From positions 33,287 to 97,286 of the forward strand of contig NZ_VJNO01000027.1 in the NCBI RefSeq assembly GCF_007096885.1: a DNA stretch of 64,000 bases, given 5' to 3'. The stretch comes from Streptomyces sp. 130. GTDB taxonomy: Bacteria; Actinomycetota; Actinomycetes; Streptomycetales; Streptomycetaceae. The notes beneath the pieces were generated by a model. The model saw nothing but the letters and a program-made list of their open reading frames with translations, had not been told where the DNA came from and made no database searches. Both the position numbers and the translations under genes were made by a program. Below are positions 49,916 to 58,962 of this stretch, piece by piece. Within the stretch, counting starts at the first letter, position 1, and the number at the start of each line of letters is the position of its first letter.

Positions 49916-52900
49916 ATGCAATCATCAACGCGCATCAGATCGGCGGTAGTTGCAGCGCTGCTGGGACTCTTCGCCGTGCTCACCGGACCGGGTGCGGCCC
50001 GGGCCGCCGACGCGGCGGAACCAGCCGCCACGACGGTCGGCGACCTCACCGGCTTCTCGGCCGACGGGGCCGTGTACCGCCTGACGGCGGGGGCGGCGAA
50101 GGCCCGGGTCAGTTTCGTCTCCGAGGAGACCTTCCGTATCGAACTCGCCCCCGACGGCACCTTCGAGGACCCGGCCGGCGACGCCATCGTGCTCCCGCAG
50201 GGCACCCCGCCCCGCACCCGTTGGAAGGAGCGCGGGGACCGCTACGAGCTGTCCACCCGTAGCGTCACCCTCCGTGTCTACAAGTCGCCTCTGCGGTTCG
50301 CTCTGTACCGGGCCGACGGCGGCCGGGTCTGGTCCGAGGCGAAGGGGCTGAGCTGGGACGCCGAGCAGACCACCCAGACCCTCGCCCGAGGCGCCGACGA
50401 GCAGTTCTACGGCGCCGGCATGCAGAACGGCCGGGGCAACACCTCGCACCGGGGCAAGACCGTCGAGGTGGGCGTCGACTACAACTGGAACGACGGCGGC
50501 CACCCCAACTCGGTGCCGTTCTACCTCTCCTCGGCCGGCTACGGCGTCTTCCGCAACACCTTCGCGCCCGGCACCTACGCCTTCAACGACCCGGTGACCA
50601 CCAGCGAGCAGGAGCGGCGCTTCGACGCGTACTACTTCGCCGGTGACAGCGCCAAGGACGTCATCGGGCAGTACACGAAGCTCACCGGCAAGCCGTTCCT
50701 GCCCCCGGTCTACGGCCTGGAGATGGGCGACTCCGACTGCTACCTGCACAACGCCAACCGCGGTGAGCGCCGGACCCTGGACGCCCTGAAGGTCGCCGAC
50801 GGCTACGTCGAGCACGACATGCCCAACGGCTGGATGCTCGTCAACGACGGCTACGGCTGCGGCTACGAGGACCTCGCCGAGACGGCGAAGGGCCTCAAGG
50901 ACCGCGGCATGGAGCTCGGCCTGTGGACCGAGGACGGCATCGACGACCTCGCGGACCAGGTGAAGGCCGGGCAGCGCGTCGCGAAGCTGGACGTCGCCTG
51001 GGTCGGCCCCGGCTACGAGTTCGCGCTCGACGGCTGCAAGGACGCCTACGCGGGCATCGAGGCCAACAGCGACGCGCGCGGCTTCACGTACGCCCCCGAG
51101 AGCTGGGCCGGCGCGCAGCGCTGCGGGGTCCAGTGGTCCGGCGACCAGTACGGCACCTGGGACTACATCCGCTGGCAGATCCCGACCTACGCGGGGGCCA
51201 CGATGTCCGGCCTCGCCTACACCACGGGCGACGTGGACGGCATCTTCGGCGGCAGCGCCAAGACGTACACCCGTGACCTCCAGTGGAAGATGTTCCTGGG
51301 GACCACGATGACCATGGACGGCTGGGCGGCCGTCGACAAGCAGCCCTTCCGCTACGGCGAGCCCTACACCTCCGTCAACCGCGCCTACCTCAAGCTCAAG
51401 GAGTCGCTGCTGCCCTACCAGTACTCCTACGCCCACGAGGCGACCGAGACCGGCGTCGGCATGGTCCGCCCGCTGGTCCTGGAGTACCCGGACGACCCGA
51501 AGGCGGCGACGGACGCCGCGAAGTACGAGTTCATGTCGGGCGAGGACTTCCTCGTCGCCCCGGTCTACGAGGACAGCACCGAGCGCGACGGCATCTACCT
51601 GCCGAAGGGCACCTGGACCGACTACTGGACCGGGCGCACCTACCAGGGCCCCGTCACCCTCGACGACTACAGCGCCCCGCTGGACACCCTGCCGCTGTTC
51701 GTCAAGGGCGGGGCCAGTGTGCCGATGTGGCCGGGCATCCGCTCGTACACCGACCGCACCGCCGACTCCCCGCTGGCCTGGGACATCTATCCGCAGGGCC
51801 GCTCCTCGTTCACGCTGTACGAGGACGACGGCGTGACCCGCGAGCACCGCGACGGCGCGTACGCCACGCAGACCGCCGACGTCCGCGCACCCGCCCGGGG
51901 CTCCGGCGACGTCACCGTGGACATCGGCGCGAGCGAGGGGGAGTTCACGGGCAAGCAGAGCAGCCGCCCGTACGAGTTCACCGTGCACACCGGCTCCGAG
52001 CCGAGCGCGGTCCAGCTCAGGGGCAAGCTGCCCCGGCTCACCTCGGCCGCCGCGTACGCGAAGGCGGAGCAGGGCTGGTTCTACGACCGGGACGACCGGG
52101 GCGGCGTGGTGAAGATCAGGACCGCACCGCTGCCCACGGACCGGAAGTTCTCCGTGAAGCTCAAGCACACCAGCGCGGTCGGCGGCCGGAACTCCGCCGC
52201 CGCGGCCACCGTCACGGCCCCGCGCGGCCAGGAGGCCGGCGCGGGCGCCCCGAGCACCGTCGCCGTCGACGTCACCGCGGGCAACGCCGATGTGACGGAC
52301 GCGTCCGTCACGCTCGACGTCCCCGAGGGCTGGCAGGCCGCCACCGCCGCGCCGGTGAAGCGGATACCGGCGGGCACCACCCGGCGCGTCGAGGTCGAGG
52401 TCACCCCGGCGAAGGGCGCGACGGCCGGCGAGGCGCGGCTGACCGCCCTCGCGCGCTACCGGTCGGCGGGCGAGTCCCGCACCGCCGCCGAGCGGCTCGC
52501 GGTCTCCGTCATGCCGGCCCCGCCCACCGGGGAGACCTGGGCGAGCGACATGGAGTGGCTGAACGCGGCCAACGGCTACGGCCCCGCAGAGCGCGACCGC
52601 AGCAACGGCGAGTCGGGCGCGGCCGACGGACATCCGCTCACGCTGGCCGGGAAGACCTACGAGAAGGGGATCGGCACCCACGCCGACTCCGACATCGAGG
52701 TCTACCTCGGCGGACAGTGCTCCCGGTTCACCGCGGACACCGGCATCGACGACGAGATCAACGGGTACGGCGAGGTCGCGTTCTCCGTGGAGGCCGACGG
52801 CAAGGTGCTGTGGACCTCGCCGAAGGTGACCGGGGCGTCCGGGACCGTACCGGTGGACGTGGCGCTCGACGGGGCGCGGCACGTCCACCTGAAGGTCACG

Positions 52901-52966
52901 GACACGAACGGGTCCAAGACCGGCGACCACGGGGACTGGGCCGCCGCGCGCTTCGTCTGCTCCTGA
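49916..52966 (+). CDS. Secreted glycoside hydrolase family 31 protein with NPCBM domain
   Basis: This 1016-aa exported protein has a signal peptide at residues 1-31, a GH31 N-terminal beta domain, and a GH31 catalytic barrel (PPVYGLEMGDSDCYLHN from about residue 262). The nucleophile region is VAKLDVAWVGPGY (about 355) and the likely acid/base Asp is in VQWSGDQYGTWDY (about 405). A DUF5110-like beta domain, a NEW3/CARDB-like linker domain (about 770-870) and a C-terminal NPCBM carbohydrate-binding module follow (TWASDMEWLNAANGYGPAERDRSN ... GIGTHADSDIEVYLGGQCSRFTADTGIDDE). It acts on alpha-glycosides outside the cell; alpha-galactosidase or alpha-glucosidase activity cannot be separated here. 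Confidence 0.9.
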   Translation: MQSSTRIRSAVVAALLGLFAVLTGPGAARAADAAEPAATTVGDLTGFSADGAVYRLTAGAAKARVSFVSEETFRIELAPDGTFEDPAGDAIVLPQGTPPRTRWKERGDRYELSTRSVTLRVYKSPLRFALYRADGGRVWSEAKGLSWDAEQTTQTLARGADEQFYGAGMQNGRGNTSHRGKTVEVGVDYNWNDGGHPNSVPFYLSSAGYGVFRNTFAPGTYAFNDPVTTSEQERRFDAYYFAGDSAKDVIGQYTKLTGKPFLPPVYGLEMGDSDCYLHNANRGERRTLDALKVADGYVEHDMPNGWMLVNDGYGCGYEDLAETAKGLKDRGMELGLWTEDGIDDLADQVKAGQRVAKLDVAWVGPGYEFALDGCKDAYAGIEANSDARGFTYAPESWAGAQRCGVQWSGDQYGTWDYIRWQIPTYAGATMSGLAYTTGDVDGIFGGSAKTYTRDLQWKMFLGTTMTMDGWAAVDKQPFRYGEPYTSVNRAYLKLKESLLPYQYSYAHEATETGVGMVRPLVLEYPDDPKAATDAAKYEFMSGEDFLVAPVYEDSTERDGIYLPKGTWTDYWTGRTYQGPVTLDDYSAPLDTLPLFVKGGASVPMWPGIRSYTDRTADSPLAWDIYPQGRSSFTLYEDDGVTREHRDGAYATQTADVRAPARGSGDVTVDIGASEGEFTGKQSSRPYEFTVHTGSEPSAVQLRGKLPRLTSAAAYAKAEQGWFYDRDDRGGVVKIRTAPLPTDRKFSVKLKHTSAVGGRNSAAAATVTAPRGQEAGAGAPSTVAVDVTAGNADVTDASVTLDVPEGWQAATAAPVKRIPAGTTRRVEVEVTPAKGATAGEARLTALARYRSAGESRTAAERLAVSVMPAPPTGETWASDMEWLNAANGYGPAERDRSNGESGAADGHPLTLAGKTYEKGIGTHADSDIEVYLGGQCSRFTADTGIDDEINGYGEVAFSVEADGKVLWTSPKVTGASGTVPVDVALDGARHVHLKVTDTNGSKTGDHGDWAAARFVCS

Positions 52967-53022
52967 ACGACGGGCACCCGGCACAGGAGCCGGGCGGGTT
53001 CGCACCCGCCCGGCTCCGCGCC

Positions 53023-53061
53023 GCGCTCAGTCCTCGCGCTCAGCCCTTGCGCTCAGTCCCT
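53023..53061 (-). repeat. 13-bp tandem repeat (three copies) over a stop codon
   Basis: Units GCGCTCAG(T/C)CC(T/C)(C/T) start at 53023, 53036 and 53049. On the minus strand each contains TGA; the copy at 53053-53055 is the stop of the PAC2 gene and the other two stops fall in the other frames. Confidence 0.75.
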
Positions 53062-54156
53062 CGACGGGTCGTCGGGGCCGTCGTCGGCAGGGCCCTCGTC
53101 GGCAGGGTCCTCGTCGGCAGGGTCCTCGTCCGTACGGTCATCGGCCCCGTCGGCCGGCGGCCGTGCGGGCCCCGGCCGGCCGGGACCGCCCGGCAGGCCC
53201 GGACCGGTCTCCGGCCGGACCGGCTTGGGCGGTCGCGTCCGGCCGCTCGACGTGTCCCGGAGGTACGTCGCGTCGCCGCTCTCCGTGGCGTGGCCACCGG
53301 GCGGCTGCCCGGGGCCCGGGTCGCGCCGCCGCAGATAGCGCTCGAACTCGCGGGCGATCGCCTCGCCGCTCGCCTCGGGCAGTTCGGCGGTGTCCCGCGC
53401 CTCCTCGAGGGTCTGCACGTACTCGGCCACCTCGCTGTCCTCGGCGGCCAGTTGGTCGACGCCGACCTGCCAGGCGCGCGCGTCCTCCGGCAGTTCGCCG
53501 AGCGGGATGCGCAGCCCGAGCAGGTCCTCGAGGCGGTTCAGCAGCGCCAGCGTCGCCTTGGGGTTGGGCGGCTGCGACACATAGTGCGGCACCGCCGCCC
53601 ACAGGCTCACGGCGGGCACCCCGGCATGCGTGCACGCCTCCTGGAGGATGCCGACGATGCCGGTCGGGCCCTCGTACCTGGTCTCCTCCAGGTCCATGGT
53701 GCGCGCCAGATCGGGGTCGGACGTCACCCCGCTGACCGGGACCGGGCGGGTGTGCGGGGTGTCGCCGAGCAGCGCACCGAGCACCACCACCATCTCGACG
53801 CCCAGTTCGTGCGCGAATCCCAGCAGCTCGTTGCAGAACGAGCGCCAGCGCATGGACGGTTCGATGCCCCGGACCAGGACGAGGTCGCGGGGCTTGTCCC
53901 CGCCGACGCGGACCACGGAGAGCCGGGTCGTCGGCCAGGTGATCTTGCGTGCCCCGTTGTCCATCCACACCGTCGGGCGGTTGACCTGGAAGTCGTAGTA
54001 GTCCTCGGCGTCCAGCGCCGCGAACACCTCGCCCTTCCACTCCCGGTCCAGATGCGCGACCGCTGTGGAGGCGGCGTCACCGGCGTCGTTCCACCCCTCG
54101 AACGCGGCCACCATGACCGGGTCGATCAGCTCGGGAACGCCCTCGAGCTCGATCAC
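53053..54156 (-). CDS. PAC2 family protein
   Basis: This 367-aa protein has a PAC2 (proteasome assembly chaperone 2) domain over about residues 1-270 (VMVAAFEGWNDAGDAASTAVAHL ... VVVLGALLGDTPHTRPVPVSG ... VSLWAAVPHYVSQPPNPKATLALL). It has a disordered Pro/Gly/Asp-rich tail with DPADE repeats. In actinobacteria PAC2 proteins lie near mshC; their role is unclear, though a link to the proteasome or to ATP-grasp partners has been suggested. The GTG at 54156 has a perfect AGGAGG upstream. Confidence 0.9.
   Translation of the reverse strand: MIELEGVPELIDPVMVAAFEGWNDAGDAASTAVAHLDREWKGEVFAALDAEDYYDFQVNRPTVWMDNGARKITWPTTRLSVVRVGGDKPRDLVLVRGIEPSMRWRSFCNELLGFAHELGVEMVVVLGALLGDTPHTRPVPVSGVTSDPDLARTMDLEETRYEGPTGIVGILQEACTHAGVPAVSLWAAVPHYVSQPPNPKATLALLNRLEDLLGLRIPLGELPEDARAWQVGVDQLAAEDSEVAEYVQTLEEARDTAELPEASGEAIAREFERYLRRRDPGPGQPPGGHATESGDATYLRDTSSGRTRPPKPVRPETGPGLPGGPGRPGPARPPADGADDRTDEDPADEDPADEGPADDGPDDPSRD
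53078..53137 (-). repeat. 15-bp tandem repeat in the PAC2 gene tail
   Basis: Four in-frame units of 15 bp (CCTCGTCGGCAGGGT-like) encode the acidic DEDPA-type repeats of the C-terminal tail. Confidence 0.75.
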
Positions 54157-54273
54157 CCCAGCCTCCTTCCGAAGTTCCCTTGCGTACGGACCAACCTTAC
54201 GGCCTGCGGCCCCCCTGACCGCAGCCCCCGTGCACGGGCGGATGGCCGCCCGGTGCAGCAGCACCCCCTCGAT

Positions 54274-54367
54274 ACATCCGAGCTGTCGGCGGAAAATCGC
54301 GCCCCTCTCTGGACTTGCGCCCTTGGGGGCGGATATACATCGGATGACCGGGACAGAGGTCCGATGT
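54274..54367. promoter_or_regulatory. Three copies of an ACATC(C/G)GATGT-like motif upstream of fucD
   Basis: ACATCCGAG (54274-54282), ACATCGGATGA (54337-54347) and TCCGATGT (54360-54367) match the palindrome ACATC-C-GATGT found in front of the GntR gene at 57245. They are the likely binding sites of that regulator. The rest of the 54157-54387 gap shows no gene. Confidence 0.65.
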
Positions 54368-54387
54368 TATTTCCCCTGGGGGCGCGC

Positions 54388-55725
54388 ATGAGTCAGACCG
54401 TCACGGATTTCGAGGTCCACGACATCCGGTTTCCGACCTCGGAACAACTGGACGGCTCGGACGCCATGAACCCCGACCCCGACTACTCGGCCGCCTACGT
54501 CGTCCTGCGGACCGACATCGCCGGCGCGGACGGCGAACCGGTCGAGGGGCACGGCTTCTGCTTCACCATCGGGCGCGGCAACGAGGTCATGGCCGCCGCG
54601 ATCGAGGCACTGCGCCCCTATCTGACCGGGCGCCCCGTGCCCCGCACGGCCGCCGGACTCGGCGCCCTGTACCGGGACCTCACGCACGACTCCCAGCTGC
54701 GCTGGCTGGGGCCCGAGAAGGGCGTGATGCACATGGCGGTCGGCGCGGTGGTCAACGCCGCCTGGGACCTGGCGGCCAGGCTGGCGGGCAGACCCGTCTG
54801 GGAGTTCCTGGCCGGGATGACCCCCGAGGAGCTGGTCTCCCTCGTGGACTTCCGCTACCTCACCGACGCCCTCACCCCCGACGAGGCGCTGGCCGTCCTG
54901 CGCGCCGCCGAACCGGGCCGCGCCGAACGCGCCGCCCGGCTGCGCGCCGAGGGGTACCCCGCGTACACCACCTCGCCCGGCTGGCTCGGCCACTCCGACG
55001 ACAAGCTGGTCCGGCTCGCCGAGCAGGCCGTGGCCGACGGCTTCACCCAGATCAAGCTCAAGGTCGGCGGCCGGGTCGAGGACGACGCCCGCCGGATGGC
55101 GCTCGCCCGCGAGGCCGTCGGACCCGGCGTCCGGATCGCCGTCGACGCCAACCAGCGCTGGGACGTCGCCGACGCCGTGGCGTGGCTGACCGCGCTCGCC
55201 CCGTACGACCCGCACTGGATCGAGGAGCCGACCAGCCCCGACGACGTGCTCGGCCACGCCGCCGTCCGCGCCGCGCAGCCGGTCAAGGTCGCCACCGGCG
55301 AACACGTCGCCAACCGGGTCGTGTTCAAGCAGCTCCTCCAGGCCGGGGCCGTCGACTTCGTCCAGATCGACGCCGCACGCGTCGCCGGCGTCAGCGAGAA
55401 CCTGGCGGTCCTGCTGCTCGCCGCCAAGTACGGCGTCCCGGTCTGCCCGCACGCGGGCGGCGTCGGGCTCTGCGAACTCGTCCAGCACCTCGCGATGTTC
55501 GACTACGTGGCCGTCTCCGGCACCCGCGAGGACCGGGTCATCGAGTACGTCGACCACCTCCACGAGCACTTCACCGACCCCGCCGTCATCGCGAACGGCC
55601 GCTACACCGCCCCGGCCGCCCCCGGCTTCTCGGCCAGGATGCGCCCCGAGTCCATCGCCGCTCACCGCTACCCGCAGGGCCCCGTCTGGCAGGCCCGCAT
55701 CGCGCAGAAGGAGGACAGCCGATGA
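54388..55725 (+). CDS. fucD: L-fuconate dehydratase (enolase superfamily)
   Basis: This 445-aa protein is close to FucD/ENOSF1 enzymes: HDIRFPTSEQLDGSDAMNPDPDYSAAYV at the N-terminus, the KLK acid/base motif in QIKLKVGGR (about residue 231), metal ligands in VDANQRW, WIEEPTSPDD and GEHVANRVVFKQLLQAGA, and VCPHAGGVGLCELVQHL with the catalytic His. It should convert L-fuconate to 2-keto-3-deoxy-L-fuconate. Its stop overlaps the SDR start (ATGA). Operators upstream suggest control by the FadR-type GntR encoded at 56560. Confidence 0.92.
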   Translation: MSQTVTDFEVHDIRFPTSEQLDGSDAMNPDPDYSAAYVVLRTDIAGADGEPVEGHGFCFTIGRGNEVMAAAIEALRPYLTGRPVPRTAAGLGALYRDLTHDSQLRWLGPEKGVMHMAVGAVVNAAWDLAARLAGRPVWEFLAGMTPEELVSLVDFRYLTDALTPDEALAVLRAAEPGRAERAARLRAEGYPAYTTSPGWLGHSDDKLVRLAEQAVADGFTQIKLKVGGRVEDDARRMALAREAVGPGVRIAVDANQRWDVADAVAWLTALAPYDPHWIEEPTSPDDVLGHAAVRAAQPVKVATGEHVANRVVFKQLLQAGAVDFVQIDAARVAGVSENLAVLLLAAKYGVPVCPHAGGVGLCELVQHLAMFDYVAVSGTREDRVIEYVDHLHEHFTDPAVIANGRYTAPAAPGFSARMRPESIAAHRYPQGPVWQARIAQKEDSR

Positions 55726-56501
55726 CCGGCACACAGGACTTCGAGGGGATGAACGCCCTGGTCACCGGCGGCGCGTCCGGCATCGGGGCGGCCGTCACCG
55801 CCCTGCTCCTGGAGCGCGGCGCGCGGGTCGCCGTCCTCGACCGGGACACCACCGGCGCCCCCGACCGGGCCCTCGCCGTCGAGGCCGACGTCACCGACGA
55901 CGCCGCCGTGCGCGCCGGGGTGGACCGGGCCGTCGCCGAGCTGGGCCCCCTGCACACCCTCGTCTCCAACGCGGGCATCGGCGCCATCGGCACCGTCGAG
56001 GACAACGACGACACCGAGTGGGCCCGGGTCCTCGACGTCAACGTCCTCGGCATGGTCCGCGCCGCCCGGCACGCCCTGCCGCACCTGCGCCGCGCCGCCG
56101 CCGAGCGCCCCGGAGCCGTGTCCATCACCCACACCTGCTCCATCGCCGCGACCGCCGGGCTGCCCCAGCGCGCCCTGTACGGCGCGAGCAAGGGCGCGGT
56201 CCTCGCGCTCACCCTCGCCATGGCCGCCGACCACGTCCGCGAGGGCGTCCGCGTCAACTGCGTCAACCCGGGCACCGCCGACACCCCGTGGATCGGCCGT
56301 CTGCTCGATCAGGCGGACGACCCGGCCGCCGAACGGGCCGCGCTCGACGCCCGGCAGCCGCTGGGCCGGCTGGTCTCCGCCGGTGAGGTGGCCGCCGCGA
56401 TCGTCTACCTCGCCAGTCCCGCCGCGGCCTCCGTGACGGGCACCGCCCTGGCCGTCGACGGCGGGATGCAGGGCCTGCGCCTGCGCCCCGCCGGCAGCTG
56501 A
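55722..56501 (+). CDS. SDR oxidoreductase of the fuconate pathway
   Basis: This 259-aa classical SDR has TGGASGIG (cofactor), the Asp of VLDRD (NAD preference), SNAGIG, and the catalytic Ser plus YGASK. It is co-translated with fucD, so it probably oxidises 2-keto-3-deoxy-L-fuconate to the 2,4-diketo compound of the non-phosphorylative route; L-fucose dehydrogenase is the alternative. The lactonase and final hydrolase are not in this window. Convergent with the GntR gene. Confidence 0.87.
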   Translation: MTGTQDFEGMNALVTGGASGIGAAVTALLLERGARVAVLDRDTTGAPDRALAVEADVTDDAAVRAGVDRAVAELGPLHTLVSNAGIGAIGTVEDNDDTEWARVLDVNVLGMVRAARHALPHLRRAAAERPGAVSITHTCSIAATAGLPQRALYGASKGAVLALTLAMAADHVREGVRVNCVNPGTADTPWIGRLLDQADDPAAERAALDARQPLGRLVSAGEVAAAIVYLASPAAASVTGTALAVDGGMQGLRLRPAGS

Positions 56502-56559
56502 ACCCGCCCAGGCCGCGGCGCACGGAGCGGGCGGGCCCAGAGGCAGAGCCCCGAAACGG

Positions 56560-57231
56560 TCACAACGCGGACCGCAACCACTGCTCCACGCTCGCCACGT
56601 GCACCGTCGCCCACGCCCGCGCGGCCTCCGCGTCGCGATCCCGCAACGCCGCCAGGATCGCCCGGTGTTCGTGCAGCGTCCGGCTCACCGCGTCCTCCTG
56701 CGTCAGCCCCCGCCACACCCGCGCCCGCGTCGTCGGCCCCGAGAGCCCGTCCAGCAGCGAGCAGAGCACGGAGTTGCCGGACGACTGGACGATGCCCCGG
56801 TGGAAGTCCAGGTCGCAGGCGACCAGGTCCTCCACCGAAGGACGCTCGCCCAGCGCGTCGAGCTGCGCGCTCAGCGCGTCCAGCTGGTCGTCGCCGATCC
56901 GGCTCGCCGCCATCGCCGTCGCGGCGGGCTCCAGAATGCGGCGCACCGCCAGGAACTCCAGCACCGTGTCGTCCCGGTGGAAGTCCACGACGAAGCTCAG
57001 CGCCTCCAGCAGCAACTGCGGGTCGAGGCTGGTCACATACGTGCCGTCGCCCTGGCGGACGTCGAGAATGCGGATCAGCGACAGGGCACGCACCGCCTCC
57101 CGCAGAGAGTTGCGGGAAAGCCCCAGCTCCGAGGCGAGTTCGCTCTCCTTGGGAAGACGATCGCCGGGCCGTAGCGCACCCGAGACGATCATTCCCTTGA
57201 TCTTCTCGATGGCCTCGTCGGTGACAGCCAT
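56560..57231 (-). CDS. FadR-type GntR regulator of the fuconate genes
   Basis: This 223-aa protein has an N-terminal winged helix (ALRPGDRLPKESELASELGLSRNSLREAVRALSLIRIL) with the GDGTYVTS wing, and a C-terminal FCD domain with metal-ligand residues (DLDFHRGIVQSSGN; LHEHRAIL). A GGAGGTC site precedes the ATG. Its own upstream ACATCCGATGT palindrome matches sites upstream of fucD. The effector is probably a fucose-pathway intermediate. Confidence 0.9.
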   Translation of the reverse strand: MAVTDEAIEKIKGMIVSGALRPGDRLPKESELASELGLSRNSLREAVRALSLIRILDVRQGDGTYVTSLDPQLLLEALSFVVDFHRDDTVLEFLAVRRILEPAATAMAASRIGDDQLDALSAQLDALGERPSVEDLVACDLDFHRGIVQSSGNSVLCSLLDGLSGPTTRARVWRGLTQEDAVSRTLHEHRAILAALRDRDAEAARAWATVHVASVEQWLRSAL

Positions 57232-57244
57232 GGGCGACCTCCAG

Positions 57245-57255
57245 ACATCCGATGT
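57245..57255. promoter_or_regulatory. GntR operator ACATC-C-GATGT
   Basis: A perfect 5+1+5 palindrome 13 bp upstream of the GntR start. Related sequences occur three times before fucD. Confidence 0.65.
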
Positions 57256-57343
57256 ATCGCCCCATTATGCGGCCACGGACAAGGCCGGTACGACCGCCGG
57301 ACCACCCCGTGGTCCACCGGCCGCCCGGCCCGGCCCGCCGCGC

Positions 57344-58957
57344 TCAGCCGCGCCGCTCGCCGAGCACCTTCTCCACCCCGGCCCGGACCTCGTCCGTCGC
57401 CAGGCCCCGGATCGTCAGCGTCGTCCGCCGCCGCAGCACGTCGTCCGCGGTCTCGGCCCACTCGTGGTCCCGGGCGTAGGCGACCTGCGCCCAGATCTCC
57501 GGCGCGTCCGGGTGGATCCGCTCGGCCAGCGCCGGATTCTCGTTGGCCAGCCGGGCGATGTCGAAGGCGAGCGAACCGTAGTGCGTGGCCAGGTGGCGCG
57601 CGGTGTCGGCGGCCATCCGGGGACCCGGCGTCCCGCCGTCCACCAGCAGCCGGTGCGCCACCGCGTTCGGGCTGGCGATCCCGGGCAGCGGCAGCTTCCT
57701 CGGCAGCCGGGCCATCGGCTCCATGTCCTCGGCCAGCGGCTGCCCCGGCAGCGCGGCCAGCTTGTTCATCACCGTACGGCCGATGTGGCGGAAGGTCGTC
57801 CACTTGCCGCCGGCCACCGACAGCATCCCGCCCCGGCCCTCCGTCACGACCGTCTCGCGCTTGGCCTTCGAGGTGGCGCCGGGCCCGCCCGGCAGCACCC
57901 GGAGACCGGCGAAGGAGTACGTGATCAGGTCCCGGGAGAGCTGCTGGTCCCGCACCGAGAACGCGGCCTCGTCCAGGATCTGCGCGGTGTCCCCTTCGGT
58001 CACCGCGACATCCGCCGGGTCACCCTCGTACGCCTCGTCCGTCGTGCCCAGCAGCAGCATGTCCTCCCACGGCAGGGCGAACGTGATGCGGTACTTGTCG
58101 ATCGGCGTGGCCAGCGCGGCCTTCCACGGCCGGGTCCGCTTCAGCACCAGGTGGGCGCCCTTGGACAGGCGTATGGAGGGCGCCGCGTCCGGGTCCTCCA
58201 TCTTCCGCAGGTGGTCCACCCACGGCCCGGTCGCGTTCAGCACCAGCCGGGCGGTCACCCCGAACTCCGTACCGTCCATGGAGTCCCGCAGCTCCGCCCC
58301 CGTCACCCGGCCCCGGGTGAACCGCAGCCCGGTCACCGCCGCGTGGTTCAGCACCACCGCGCCCGCGTCGACGGCCGCGCGGACCGTCATCAGCGCCATC
58401 CGCGCGTCGTTCATCTGGTCGTCGCCGTACACCGCGACCGCGCGCAGGTTCTCCGTGCGCAGCTCCGGCACGTCGCGCACCGCCCGGGCCGGGCTGATCA
58501 CATGGCCGACGCCGTCGCCGAAGGCGGACAGCGCCGAGTACGCGAACACGCCCGCGCCGAGCTTGGCCGCGCCGTGCGGCCCGCCCTTGTAGACCGGCAG
58601 GTAGAAGGTGAGCGGGTTGGCCAGGTGCGGGGCGACCTGGCGTGAGACCGCACGGCGCTCGAAGTGGTTCTCCGCCACCAGCTTCACCGCACCGGTCTGC
58701 AGGTAGCGCAGACCGCCGTGCAGCAGCTTGGAGGAGGCGGAGGAGGTGGCGCCGGCGAAGTCACCGGCGTCCACCAGGGCCACCCGCAGTCCGGACTGCG
58801 CGGCGTGCCAGGCGGTGGAGATGCCCAGGATGCCGCCGCCGATCACCAGGAGGTCGTACGTCGCCTTGGAGAGCCGCTCCCGGGTCTCGGCGCGGCTCGG
58901 GAGGGAGCCGGAGGCCGGACGCGTCCCGAGTGCGGGGACGCTCTGCAGGGTGGTCAT
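57344..58957 (-). CDS. glpD: Aerobic glycerol-3-phosphate dehydrogenase
   Basis: This 537-aa FAD membrane-associated dehydrogenase has the FAD motif DLLVIGGGILGISTAWHAAQSG (about residues 35-56), SSKLLHGGLRYLQ, NATGPWVDHLR and GGKWTTFRHIG, and a C-terminal DAO_C helical domain. It oxidises glycerol-3-phosphate to DHAP, passing electrons to quinone. It is the last gene of the gyl operon and starts 5 bp after glpK. The ATG at 58957 begins the family N-terminus. Confidence 0.95.
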   Translation of the reverse strand: MTTLQSVPALGTRPASGSLPSRAETRERLSKATYDLLVIGGGILGISTAWHAAQSGLRVALVDAGDFAGATSSASSKLLHGGLRYLQTGAVKLVAENHFERRAVSRQVAPHLANPLTFYLPVYKGGPHGAAKLGAGVFAYSALSAFGDGVGHVISPARAVRDVPELRTENLRAVAVYGDDQMNDARMALMTVRAAVDAGAVVLNHAAVTGLRFTRGRVTGAELRDSMDGTEFGVTARLVLNATGPWVDHLRKMEDPDAAPSIRLSKGAHLVLKRTRPWKAALATPIDKYRITFALPWEDMLLLGTTDEAYEGDPADVAVTEGDTAQILDEAAFSVRDQQLSRDLITYSFAGLRVLPGGPGATSKAKRETVVTEGRGGMLSVAGGKWTTFRHIGRTVMNKLAALPGQPLAEDMEPMARLPRKLPLPGIASPNAVAHRLLVDGGTPGPRMAADTARHLATHYGSLAFDIARLANENPALAERIHPDAPEIWAQVAYARDHEWAETADDVLRRRTTLTIRGLATDEVRAGVEKVLGERRG

Positions 58958-58962
58958 GTTGT

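Noticed and set aside
49925..53005. A frame of about 1000 codons antisense to the GH31 gene
   Set aside because: Same GC-bias artefact; composition is repetitive and the plus-strand gene has clear signal peptide and catalytic motifs.
51283..54387. Apparent extension of the fucD frame far upstream, suggesting a giant fusion
   Set aside because: The upstream part is out-of-frame GH31 and antisense PAC2 sequence; fucD has a clear start at 54388 with its own promoter region.
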